In this document: positions 6,445 to 12,481 of the stretch, piece by piece
Position numbering within the stretch: position 1 is the first letter of the stretch
Layout: each line of letters starts with the position of its first letter
Assembly (NCBI GenBank): GCA_046729895.1
Contig: JBKPHP010000158.1
Span: 1-13,212 of the forward strand
Origin: DASXBA01 sp046729895
GTDB taxonomy: Bacteria; Actinomycetota; Thermoleophilia; Solirubrobacterales; Thermoleophilaceae
Direction of reading: 5' to 3'
Length of the DNA stretch: 13,212 nucleotides
The notes under the pieces: generated by a model
Told to the model about the DNA's origin: nothing
What the model saw: the letters and a program-made list of their open reading frames with translations, nothing else
The model's database searches: none
Translations under genes and position numbers: made by a program

Positions 6445-6806
6445 CCGGTCGCAGTCCGTAGAAGCGTTCCGGCCTCCTCCACGGAGGCGGCGAGCGGAAG
6501 CTTCTCGCCGAACCGCACGATCTCGAACACGCGCTCGACGGCGGCGCCCTCCGGCAACGCCACGGCGAGGCGCTGCCGGCGGTCCTCGAGCCGCTCCCCG
6601 AGCCGGAAGAAGAGCTCCACCCCGGAGCTGTCCACGAAGCTGAGACCGGAGAGATCGAGCACCATGCCCAGGGCCGAGTTCGGCACCGCCGAGGTGAGCC
6701 GCTCCTCCACGCGAGAGGTGTTCGAAGCGTCCATCTCACCCGCGATCCGCGCGATGACGACCCCCGAGTCGTCACTCGTCGTGTGGATGTCGGCCCGCGT
6801 GGTCAC
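6441..6806 (-). CDS. STAS-domain anti-sigma factor antagonist (RsbV/SpoIIAA type)
   Basis: The 121-residue protein is a single STAS domain. The key element is LDLSGLSFVDSSGVELF (50-66). In it the D-S-S-G (59-62) holds the serine that RsbW/SpoIIAB-type kinases phosphorylate, by analogy the second serine. Unphosphorylated antagonists bind the kinase/anti-sigma and free a sigma factor. The start is a GTG whose first bases overlap the stop of the upstream phosphatase/kinase gene (GTGA, 4 nt), so translation is probably coupled. The pair makes a compact phosphatase-kinase-antagonist unit, but no alternative sigma factor lies nearby. The 3' end overlaps the thermonuclease gene's stop on the other strand. 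Confidence 0.9.
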   Translation of the reverse strand: MTTRADIHTTSDDSGVVIARIAGEMDASNTSRVEERLTSAVPNSALGMVLDLSGLSFVDSSGVELFFRLGERLEDRRQRLAVALPEGAAVERVFEIVRFGEKLPLAASVEEAGTLLRTATG

Positions 6807-9016
6807 GCCGCGTCTCGGGAGCCAAGCCTGCGCTCGAGCTGTACCACCGTGCCCGCGCCGGAGGGGTAGAGCTCGAACCCGTCCATCAACTCGCGCATCA
6901 GATGCGTGCCGCGACCGCCCTCCCCACCCCGGCGCTCCCGCCAGGTTCCCGAGTCGGTCACGGTGACTATGACACTATCCCCCGAGAGCCGGCCCTCCAC
7001 CAGGTAGCTCGCCTCCACGGGCCCGTAGGCGTGCTCGATCGCGTTGGTCGCCGCCTCCGACACTGCGACCAGGATGTCCTGCAGCTCACCCCTCGACGCT
7101 CGAACGCCGGACAGCCAGTGCCGCAGCATCCGGCGCAGCGGCGCAAGGGTGTCCGGGCTGCAGGGAAGCTCCAGCTCCAGTCGCTCCTCCGGAAGGACGA
7201 CGACGTGCGCGGCCAGGAGGGCTACGTCGTCGGGCGGCGGCTGGTCCCCGACCAGCGCGCCGATTAGCCGGTCGCAAAGCGATTCCGGCTCGGCCGGATG
7301 CCCGGACGCCTCCGACGCAAGGCGCTCCAGCCCGTGCCCCAGCGAGCTGCCTCGCCGCTCGACCAGCCCATCCGTGTAGAGCACGATCGTCGAGCCTGGC
7401 TCGAGCCGCGCGACCGCTTCGCGGTAGCGGGTCCCCGCATGGGCCCCCAGGGGCACGGATCGACCCTCCTCCAGGAAGTGGGCGCTCCCCGAGGGATCTA
7501 CCACGAGTGGCGGAGGATGACCGGCGCTGGCGAAGCGGAAGGTCCGCTCCACGAGGTCGAGCGCGAGGTAGACGGCAGTGGCGGTCTCACGCTGATCGAG
7601 ACCTCGCACGACCGCGTTCAGCTTCGTCAAGGTCCCGGCCGGCGACTCACGGTCGAGTGCATATGCCCGTATCGCGCTGCGGAGCTGACCCATGATCGAG
7701 GCGGCCCGGATCCCATGGCTGACGACGTCGCCCATCGCCAGGCCCACCGAGTCTCCGGGCAGCTCCAGGACGTCGTACCAGTCGCCTCCGACCCTTGCCT
7801 CCTCGCGTGCCGGCAGGTATCGCGCCGCCACCGTCAGACCGGGTATCTCCGGAAGGCGCTCGGGGAGAAGGCTTCGCTGGAGGGTCTGCGCGACGACGTG
7901 CTCCCGCTCGTACAGCTGGGCACGCTGAATCGAGAGCGCAATCCGGTCGGCCGCGAGCCGGAGCAGGTCGGCGTCTACCCGCCCGAGCTCCCGCCCGTCA
8001 CCGGCCCCCACCATCAAGACGCCGATCATGCGGTCATCCACGGTAAGCGGCACCCCAAGCAGCGATCCGGTTCCCTGCTCGGCGAATGCCCGGCTGATGG
8101 CGTCGTCCTCTGCCCCCGCGGCCGTCGCGATCGGCTCTCGCATCTGTGCCACTCGACCCGGAAACCCCTCGCCGGGCTCGAGGGCTCCTCCGCGCTCCAT
8201 GCCGCTCAATCCGACCGTAGACGACGCCTGTAGCGAGAGATCGTCGGCGGCGATCAGAACGGCGGCAGCGTCGGAGCGGAAGACGTCCACGATCCTTGCG
8301 AGGAGCTCCGGGAGCAGCTCTTCGAGGGAGAGATGGCTCAGCGTGACGTCGGTGATGCGCTGGAGCTTGCGCACCGTCTCGGCGACCGCCTCCGCCTCGG
8401 CGCGTGCGCTCTTTTCCGCCAGGAGGCGGGCGCGCTGCTCGAGCTCGGCCTTCGCGCGCTGGCGCTGGACGACCGCGTGGACCGGGAGCGTCGCGCCAAG
8501 CGTTCCCACTCCGATGAAGAGGGAGAACACCAAGATCGAGCCGAAGCTTGGTCCGCCCTGCGCGGCGGAGTGAATCGCGGCGACGACGAGGTAGTCGACC
8601 ATGGCAACGCCGCCGACGACCGCGGTCCAATAGGCGCTGTACGAGAGCACACCGACCAGAGGGAGGAGGATGAAGAGCGGTCGGATTGGCGAGTCGCCGC
8701 CGCCAGACGTGTACAGCAGCGCCGACAGCAGCGCGATGTCCAACCCCACGTATAGCACCCACGGCAGGGCGGTTCGCCGCCTTACGAACGCAACCCAGAG
8801 CGCTCCCGCCGCGTACAGGCCGCCGAGGGCCAGCAAGTAGTAGAAGGCGTCGTGGGTCCCGCCCTCGTCTATGACCTCGACCGCCAGCAGCGCCAGCATC
8901 AGCACCGGCAGGCGAACGACCGCGAGCTCACGGACGGCGCCGGTGATCGCCGGCTCCCCAGGCCCGAGCTCGACCGGTTCCTCTTCCCGGCCTCCTGGTT
9001 CGCGCGCTTCAATCAT
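6803..9016 (-). CDS. membrane GAF-SpoIIE phosphatase fused to RsbW-like kinase domain
   Basis: From the ATG at 9016 the product has 737 residues. About six hydrophobic segments (30-50, 57-78, 84-103, 112-132, 133-151, 158-180) are followed by a charged coiled coil (about 184-222) and a GAF domain (about 232-368). A SpoIIE/PP2C phosphatase domain (about 390-608) comes next, with metal-site residues in V-G-G-D412-W-Y-D, M-G-D430, Y-T-D549-G and P-D-D597. A GHKL ATPase domain (about 612-732) ends the protein, with E654-A-A-T-N658 in the N box, V-T-D688-S-G, and G-R-G-T-H-L (702-707). It should sense a signal at the membrane or through GAF and set the phosphorylation state of the STAS protein encoded next. 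An in-frame extension to 9196 is Cys-rich and does not look coded, so I prefer 9016, although its Shine-Dalgarno is weak. Confidence 0.9.
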   Translation of the reverse strand: MIEAREPGGREEEPVELGPGEPAITGAVRELAVVRLPVLMLALLAVEVIDEGGTHDAFYYLLALGGLYAAGALWVAFVRRRTALPWVLYVGLDIALLSALLYTSGGGDSPIRPLFILLPLVGVLSYSAYWTAVVGGVAMVDYLVVAAIHSAAQGGPSFGSILVFSLFIGVGTLGATLPVHAVVQRQRAKAELEQRARLLAEKSARAEAEAVAETVRKLQRITDVTLSHLSLEELLPELLARIVDVFRSDAAAVLIAADDLSLQASSTVGLSGMERGGALEPGEGFPGRVAQMREPIATAAGAEDDAISRAFAEQGTGSLLGVPLTVDDRMIGVLMVGAGDGRELGRVDADLLRLAADRIALSIQRAQLYEREHVVAQTLQRSLLPERLPEIPGLTVAARYLPAREEARVGGDWYDVLELPGDSVGLAMGDVVSHGIRAASIMGQLRSAIRAYALDRESPAGTLTKLNAVVRGLDQRETATAVYLALDLVERTFRFASAGHPPPLVVDPSGSAHFLEEGRSVPLGAHAGTRYREAVARLEPGSTIVLYTDGLVERRGSSLGHGLERLASEASGHPAEPESLCDRLIGALVGDQPPPDDVALLAAHVVVLPEERLELELPCSPDTLAPLRRMLRHWLSGVRASRGELQDILVAVSEAATNAIEHAYGPVEASYLVEGRLSGDSVIVTVTDSGTWRERRGGEGGRGTHLMRELMDGFELYPSGAGTVVQLERRLGSRDAA

Positions 9017-9187
9017 CCGTTTCGAGCAGCCCGTGCCGCACCCCTGAGCATCTTGCCCGCATGAGGTGCCGATCGGAAACCGACTTGTACACCTCCGCGA
9101 GCCTGCAGGCGGCGCCGAAGGCGCGTGGGAGCCCCTCGATAGGCCGTCAGCGGGGCACGTTGCAGCTGGCGGTTCGCGCCTCACGCG

Positions 9188-9217
9188 CGCTAGCACCGGC
9201 CTGCGCCCGTGCTAGCG
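9188..9217 (+). promoter_or_regulatory. inverted repeat with extended -10 upstream of the RTX-like gene
   Basis: CGCTAGCAC (9188-9196) and GTGCTAGCG (9209-9217) form perfect 9-bp arms around 12 nt. The right arm contains TGCTAGCGT (9210-9218), which fits an extended -10 (TG-n-TAnnnT), 35 bp before the ATG at 9254. The dyad could be a repressor site covering the promoter. It lies in the region shared with the divergent phosphatase/kinase gene. Confidence 0.45.
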
Positions 9218-9240
9218 TCGCGCGCGTCCGACCGCGAATG

Positions 9241-9247
9241 AAGGAGG
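9241..9247 (+). promoter_or_regulatory. strong ribosome binding site AAGGAGG
   Basis: AAGGAGG, the full anti-16S complement, lies 6 nt before the ATG at 9254. It is the clearest Shine-Dalgarno in the window and fixes that start. Confidence 0.8.
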
Positions 9248-9253
9248 ACTCGA

Positions 9254-10186
9254 ATGTCACTTCGGCGGATCCGGCTCACGGCGGTCGCACTGGTCCCGGC
9301 GGCGCTCGTGAGCCTCGTTTTTGCTGGCGGGGCGGTCGCGGCACTCTTGGGCAACCCGGATGCCCGTCGCGGCCAGCTGCTGATCGGGCGGGACAACGAC
9401 GAACCAGCCGATCCGATCATCCAGCCGCCCGGGGTGGGGGCGAATCAGTCGCTCCGCAAGGGCGACCAGCTGCTGGGTGGTTTCGGCGGTGACCTGCTGA
9501 TCGGTCGCCTCGGCCCCGACACGCTGATCTCAGGGGCGAACCAGGTCCGCGACCGCGGCGATGTGATGGTCGGCGGCCTCGAGCGGGGTAGCGACGTCAC
9601 GGCCTTCCCTCCCTTCGACATCGCCAAGGGCGGCCAAGGCGATGACTTCTTCGTCTGGGCGCCCGGCGACGGGAGCGACGCCTTCATCGGCGCCGAGCGG
9701 GCTCGCTTCCGCACCAGGACGGTCCGCCGCGGGGGGCGCCGAAGGGTCGTTCGCGTCCGGACCCGGCAGGACACCGACACGTTGGTGATCGGCACGATGC
9801 TGGTGACGTCTGGGGACAACTCACGGCCTCAGGTGTTCCGTACGCGCTTCGGACGGCTGCCGCACGCGATCGTCAACAACAACCTGCTGCCCCCGACGAT
9901 CGGGGACTCCCCGGCACAGCCGGCGATCCGCAGCTCGTGCGAGATCGTGCGCCCGCCGGCAGGACTCGGCTATCAGTTCCTGGTACGCGTCTTCAACGCG
10001 GCGACGGGCAACCAGGCGGTGACGATCCGCATCAGGAACGTCGAGCAGGTGCTCTGCGGGTCGGCGAACCCACAGCAGGGAATCGTCCGTACCACGCTCG
10101 GCAGGAGGGGCAACGGGCCGGTGATCGTGCGATCGACCAACTTCACGCCAAGGCCCGGTTCGAGGCTGGACAGGCTAGTCGACTGA
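9254..10186 (+). CDS. secreted protein with degenerate RTX-type Gly/Asp motifs
   Basis: The 310-residue product starts with a basic N-terminus and a hydrophobic signal segment (residues 8-30). Between about 38 and 145 there are spaced Gly/Asp motifs such as KGDQLLGGFGGDLLIG, L-G-P-D-T-L-I-S-G, R-G-D-V-M-V-G-G and GGQGDDFFVWAPGDGSD. These look like worn hemolysin-type calcium-binding nonapeptides (G-G-x-G-x-D-x-L/I-x). A basic Arg-rich stretch follows (150-170). The C-terminal half (about 200-300) is beta-rich and has two cysteines, near 228 and 268. I recognise no enzyme domain. It is probably an exported calcium-binding or structural protein; its exact role is unknown. Expression should be strong given AAGGAGG and the promoter-like dyad upstream. 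A hairpin terminator follows the gene. Confidence 0.72.
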   Translation: MSLRRIRLTAVALVPAALVSLVFAGGAVAALLGNPDARRGQLLIGRDNDEPADPIIQPPGVGANQSLRKGDQLLGGFGGDLLIGRLGPDTLISGANQVRDRGDVMVGGLERGSDVTAFPPFDIAKGGQGDDFFVWAPGDGSDAFIGAERARFRTRTVRRGGRRRVVRVRTRQDTDTLVIGTMLVTSGDNSRPQVFRTRFGRLPHAIVNNNLLPPTIGDSPAQPAIRSSCEIVRPPAGLGYQFLVRVFNAATGNQAVTIRIRNVEQVLCGSANPQQGIVRTTLGRRGNGPVIVRSTNFTPRPGSRLDRLVD

Positions 10187-10202
10187 CACGTCCGGAGCTA
10201 AA

Positions 10203-10235
10203 GGCCGGCGGCGGGACGCTCTCCCGCTGCCGGCC
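10203..10235. terminator. strong hairpin between convergent genes
   Basis: GGCCGGCGGCGGGA (10203-10216) and TCCCGCTGCCGGCC (10222-10235) form a 14-bp stem with one G-U pair and a 5-nt loop, 17 nt after the RTX-like gene's stop. The following bases have only short T runs (GCTTCC on plus, TTTAG on minus). It probably ends transcription from both the RTX-like gene and the convergent transporter gene. Confidence 0.65.
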
Positions 10236-10267
10236 GCTTCCCTCGCGGCCCGGGTTGTCGCCCGAGA

Positions 10268-10996
10268 TCAGCTCGTGGCCGAAAGTCCCGCTGCCACCGC
10301 GAATCCCAGCGTCGTAACGAGGCCGGCCGTCCGGCCCGAGTCCTTCCTCGCATCGGGGATCATCGAGTCGACCAGCATCACGAGCAGCGCCCCGGCGGCG
10401 AAGCCGTCGATTGCCCCCTTCAGGTTGTCCGATACCGCGTCGGCGAGCGCGTACCCGACCACGGTCGAGAGCGCGCACACGGTCGCCACCGCCAGCCAGA
10501 GCCGCAGGATGGTCCGGTCGTCGCGTCCCGCGCTGCGCATTTCGCTCGCGGAGCCGATCGCCTCGGGCAGGTTCGACACGAAGATGGCCACCAGCAACCC
10601 GACACCGACCCCCTCCCCGGCGGCCAGCCCGATCCCGAGCACCATCTGCTCGGGGATGCCGTCGAGGAACGCGCCCAGGGCCAACGCCGTGCCCGCACTG
10701 GATCCGGACGCGCGCCCCAACCGCCCCCGCCCCGCCGAGCCGACCCCAGCCACGACTCCGTCCAGCCAGTAGTAGACGAGGGCGCCCGCGGCGAGGCCGA
10801 CCGCGGTCCACCCACGGTCTCCCAGCCGAACGCCCTCCAAGGCGAGCTCGAAGCTGACCGCGCTGATGAGCGCCCCGGCACCGAATGCGAGAACCAGTCC
10901 CACCAGCCGCCGGGGCCATGGTCTCGCCAGAGCGAGCAGCGCCCCGAGGACGAGCGAGAAGGCCGACAGTGAGCCCCAGCCGAGCGCGGCGCCCAT
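10268..10996 (-). CDS. ZIP-family metal transporter-like permease
   Basis: The 242-residue protein has about seven or eight hydrophobic helices with the ZIP layout. A glycine-rich TM2 (FGAGALISAVSFEL, 38-51) is followed by a variable loop (about 86-102). The two central signature helices are then ALGAFLDGIPEQMVLGIGL (106-124) and F-V-S-N-L-P-E-A-I-G-S (139-149). Ordinary ZIP zinc importers have H-x-x-P-E-G in both helices; here the histidines are replaced by Asp/Ser-Asn and the motif glycine by Gln/Ala, while Pro and Glu remain. The fold assignment is good, but the substrate may not be zinc. The ATG start has no strong Shine-Dalgarno; a TAGGGT box 9 nt upstream suggests a short or absent leader. 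The gene converges on the RTX-like gene across a shared hairpin. Confidence 0.8.
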   Translation of the reverse strand: MGAALGWGSLSAFSLVLGALLALARPWPRRLVGLVLAFGAGALISAVSFELALEGVRLGDRGWTAVGLAAGALVYYWLDGVVAGVGSAGRGRLGRASGSSAGTALALGAFLDGIPEQMVLGIGLAAGEGVGVGLLVAIFVSNLPEAIGSASEMRSAGRDDRTILRLWLAVATVCALSTVVGYALADAVSDNLKGAIDGFAAGALLVMLVDSMIPDARKDSGRTAGLVTTLGFAVAAGLSATS

Positions 10997-11005
10997 GACC
11001 CAGGG

Positions 11006-11011
11006 ACCCTA
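11006..11011 (-). promoter_or_regulatory. candidate -10 (TAGGGT) of the ZIP-like gene, possibly leaderless
   Basis: On the minus strand TAGGGT fits TAnnnT and ends 9 nt before the ATG at 10996, so transcription could begin at or very near the start codon. Confidence 0.3.
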
Positions 11012-11123
11012 ACGGCGGCGGGTCGGGTCACAAGCGAGACCAAGCGAGCCTTGCGTTTCGTCGGGTGCTGCAAGGAGGGTCGCACCGATTCGAGGCCCAC
11101 GTCCCGAAGAGGAGGAGGGGGTC

Positions 11124-11247
11124 ATGCCGACGCTTCGTCGTCCTCGCCACGCGACCGTGGTCGCTTACCTCGCGCTGTTCCTGGCGCTGACCGGGTCGGG
11201 GTACGCCGCTATCTCGATTACCGGCCGAGATGTTCGGAATGGGTCCC
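11124..11247 (+). pseudogene. 5' fragment of a secreted-protein gene
   Basis: A purine-rich ribosome binding site (GAGGAGGAGGGGG) precedes an ATG. The start M-P-T-L-R-R-P-R-H-A-T-V-V, a hydrophobic segment ending L-T-G-S-G-Y-A-A, then I-T-G-R-D-V-R-N-G-S, is a characteristic signal peptide and first repeat unit of a large family of exported proteins in Thermoleophilia-type actinobacteria. There the T-G-x-D-V-x-N-G-S unit is repeated and followed by a longer mature protein. Here the pattern ends abruptly after the first unit. The same frame stays open to 11429, but that tail is Arg/Pro/Ser-rich and lacks the family repeats. I therefore read this as a truncated gene whose 3' part was lost next to the tRNA site. 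A short functional secreted peptide cannot be excluded. Confidence 0.5.
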
Positions 11248-11298
11248 CTGACTTCGGGTCCCCGGCGCCGAGCTCCCATCCCCGAGCGCGTCTAATCA

Positions 11299-11333
11299 GA
11301 GCGCTCGCCGGAATCGGAGCGCTCGCCGGAATC
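11299..11333. repeat. 18-bp-period tandem duplication
   Basis: GAGCGCTCGCCGGAATC occurs at 11299-11315 and again at 11317-11333, identical over 17 bases. It lies in apparently non-coding sequence between the truncated secreted-protein gene and the tRNA terminator. GAGCGCTC within each copy is a palindrome. Confidence 0.85.
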
Positions 11334-11432
11334 AGCCGGGCTCGCGGAAGCTGGATAGAGCGGAGCTTCCCCGGCTCCATCCAGCGGCGAACTCGGGTAC
11401 CGAGTGAAGGCGCGCGGTCCGCGCCCTAATAA

Positions 11433-11449
11433 CCCCGCGGTTAGCGGGG
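11433..11449 (-). terminator. hairpin terminator downstream of the tRNA-Thr(CGT) remnant
   Basis: On the minus strand CCCCGC-TAACC-GCGGGG forms a 6-bp GC stem followed by TTATTA, 11 nt after the tRNA 3' end. It fits an intrinsic terminator of the former tRNA transcript. The position supports the idea that sequence left of about 11505 is the original downstream flank of the tRNA gene. Confidence 0.6.
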
Positions 11450-11460
11450 ACTTCTTCTAG

Positions 11461-11505
11461 AGCCGACGGTGGGATTCGAACCCACGACCCCGCTTTACGA
11501 GAGCG
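11461..11505 (-). tRNA. 3' remnant of tRNA-Thr(CGT), likely attachment site
   Basis: The minus strand carries the 3' part of a tRNA. Four anticodon stem pairs, CGCT with AGCG, enclose loop CTCGTAA, giving anticodon CGT (11499-11497). Variable GGTC, a perfect T arm GTGGG-TTCGAAT-CCCAC, acceptor strand CGTCGGC and discriminator T at 11461 follow. The first anticodon-stem pair (27-43) is already G-G. Upstream there is no GCTC/GAGC D arm and no proper GCCGACG acceptor strand. The acceptor differs from that of tRNA-Thr(GGT) at 740 by one base pair. A remnant starting in the anticodon stem is the standard trace left when a tyrosine recombinase integrates an element into a tRNA gene. The intact copy is expected at the other end of the element, to the right of this window. 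It is not a functional tRNA by itself. Confidence 0.75.
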
Positions 11506-11679
11506 CGCCGATGAAAACGACGCATGACGACGACCGGCGACGAACCCGCATTCCAGACACAAATCTGAGCCCTCGCCTGGACCCGCTCCGCATTGCGGAG
11601 CCGAGCGTGTCCGAGACGTTTGGGCACAACTGGGCCACACTCTCAGCGAGTGCCGCAGTTCAAATAGTCTGAGGAACCG

Positions 11680-11907
11680 ATGCGCTCGCGCGACGAAGCC
11701 GTAAGGGTCATGGAGGCGCTAGACCGCGCCGGATTCGGTTACACGCTGTACGGCGAGGGTGGCCCTGACGAAGGCCGCTCCTACGAGGTTCAGGTGTCCT
11801 TGAGGGGACAGGACGTAGACCGCCTAGCCGAACTCAAGGGCGTTGTGGACGTGGTTCCTGAAGCCGTCACTTCGGTCGACTCGGCCGGTTACCTCAGGGT
11901 CTACTGA
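11680..11907 (+). CDS. small protein of unknown function on the putative element
   Basis: The product has 75 residues starting from an ATG with GAGGA 4 nt upstream. I do not recognise the family. The sequence suggests an alpha/beta fold: helix 5-17 (E-A-V-R-V-M-E-A-L-D-R-A-G), strand F-G-Y-T-L-Y, a charged loop (G-E-G-G-P-D-E-G), strand Y-E-V-Q-V-S-L, helix Q-D-V-D-R-L-A-E-L, then strand and C-terminal strand L-R-V-Y. There are no cysteines and no membrane segment, so it is likely a small cytoplasmic protein, of a size and composition common among phage or integrative-element accessory genes. Codon third positions contain more A and T than in the housekeeping genes to the left. It lies just inside the proposed element boundary and directly upstream of the HNH pseudogene. 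Confidence 0.6.
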   Translation: MRSRDEAVRVMEALDRAGFGYTLYGEGGPDEGRSYEVQVSLRGQDVDRLAELKGVVDVVPEAVTSVDSAGYLRVY

Positions 11908-11924
11908 CCTTTCCCGTCATCGGG

Positions 11925-12367
11925 AAAATCTGCGAAGCGGGCAGTCGGTGCGCTGGCGGGCGCTGCCGCGCTGGAACGTTGGTAATTCGCGGTCCTGCCG
12001 GGGAAATGTCAGCGCCACTACATGCACCAGAAGCGGCGGGGAGCGGGTCGGCAGTGATGTTCGCGCGGGCCTGGTGGCCTGCTGGCGCTGCGGATCGCTG
12101 ATTTCGCCGGGACAGCCATGGGACCTCGGCCACTCGGACGACGGGGCGGCACATGTGGGGCCGGAGCACGCGTCGTGTAACCGCCGCGCAGGTGGCAAGG
12201 CACGCGCAGCGCAGTTGTACGGCAGCGCGTCGGAAGCGTCCGACGATTCGGTGCCGCGCTGGTCGCGCCACTGGTACGGGACCACCTACGACGCCCGTTG
12301 CCCCGCCTGCCGGGAGCGCGGCGAGGCGTGCGACGCCGCGAGCGCCGGAGCGCAGCGGCTTAGATGA
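11925..12367 (+). pseudogene. HNH endonuclease gene of phage type, broken by two frameshifts
   Basis: The 3' part (about 12068-12367) encodes an HNH domain: G-L-V-A-C-W-R-C-G, the first histidine in P-W-D-L-G-H-S-D-D, then G-P-E-H-A-S-C-N-R-R, and a Cys-rich tail R-C-P-A-C-R-E-R-G-E-A-C. This matches small actinophage-type HNH nucleases, which bind zinc and cut DNA, often next to packaging genes. Upstream, protein-like segments lie in the other two frames in order. S-R-C-A-G-G-R-C-R-A-G-T-L-V-I-R-G (frame of 11964) is followed by K-C-Q-R-H-Y-M-H-Q-K-R-R (frame of 12004). Removing one G from GGGG at 12000-12003 and one base near 12055 would join all three into one zinc-finger plus HNH protein. 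If the gene is instead intact, a GTG at 11948 could start the final frame. No good start is visible for the composite. Sequencing indels are an alternative. Confidence 0.6.
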
Positions 12368-12445
12368 GCTAAAGGAGACGGGCTGCCCCGCTTGGTGATT
12401 ACGCGGCTCGCCGCCGGAGCGCCACATTAGGGGTCGCCACCTAGA

Positions 12446-12481
12446 CGCCTACTCCGACAGCCCCGCGGCTTCGAGGGCCTC
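12446..12481. repeat. 36-bp imperfect direct repeat, copy 1
   Basis: This segment covers the last codons and stop of the NTF2-like gene. It matches 12848-12883 in the same orientation with 4 differences in 36 bases. Both copies encode E-A-L-E-A-A-G-L-(S/R)-E and a TAG. Confidence 0.75.

Noticed and set aside
9017..9196. 60-codon N-terminal extension of the phosphatase/kinase gene
   Set aside because: It is rich in Cys, Ser, Pro and Arg, has no domain-like pattern, lies over promoter-like DNA, and the ATG at 9016 begins a typical acidic leader before the first membrane helix.
11461..11545. A complete but odd tRNA-Thr(CGT) with a long 5' half
   Set aside because: The only upstream candidate for the acceptor (GCCGGTC) needs two wobbles and one mismatch, the spacing is too long, and there is no D stem or GG-containing D loop.
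11469..11672. Plus-strand frame ending E-T-F-G-H-N-W-A-T-L-S as a possible integrase C-terminus
   Set aside because: The frame begins inside the tRNA remnant, lacks any catalytic R-H-R-Y motif, and has too little sequence to support a recombinase.
12371..12448. AAAGGAG followed by a short GTG-started frame
   Set aside because: The frame is only 11 codons long and resembles nothing. The purine run may be a relic ribosome binding site or chance.
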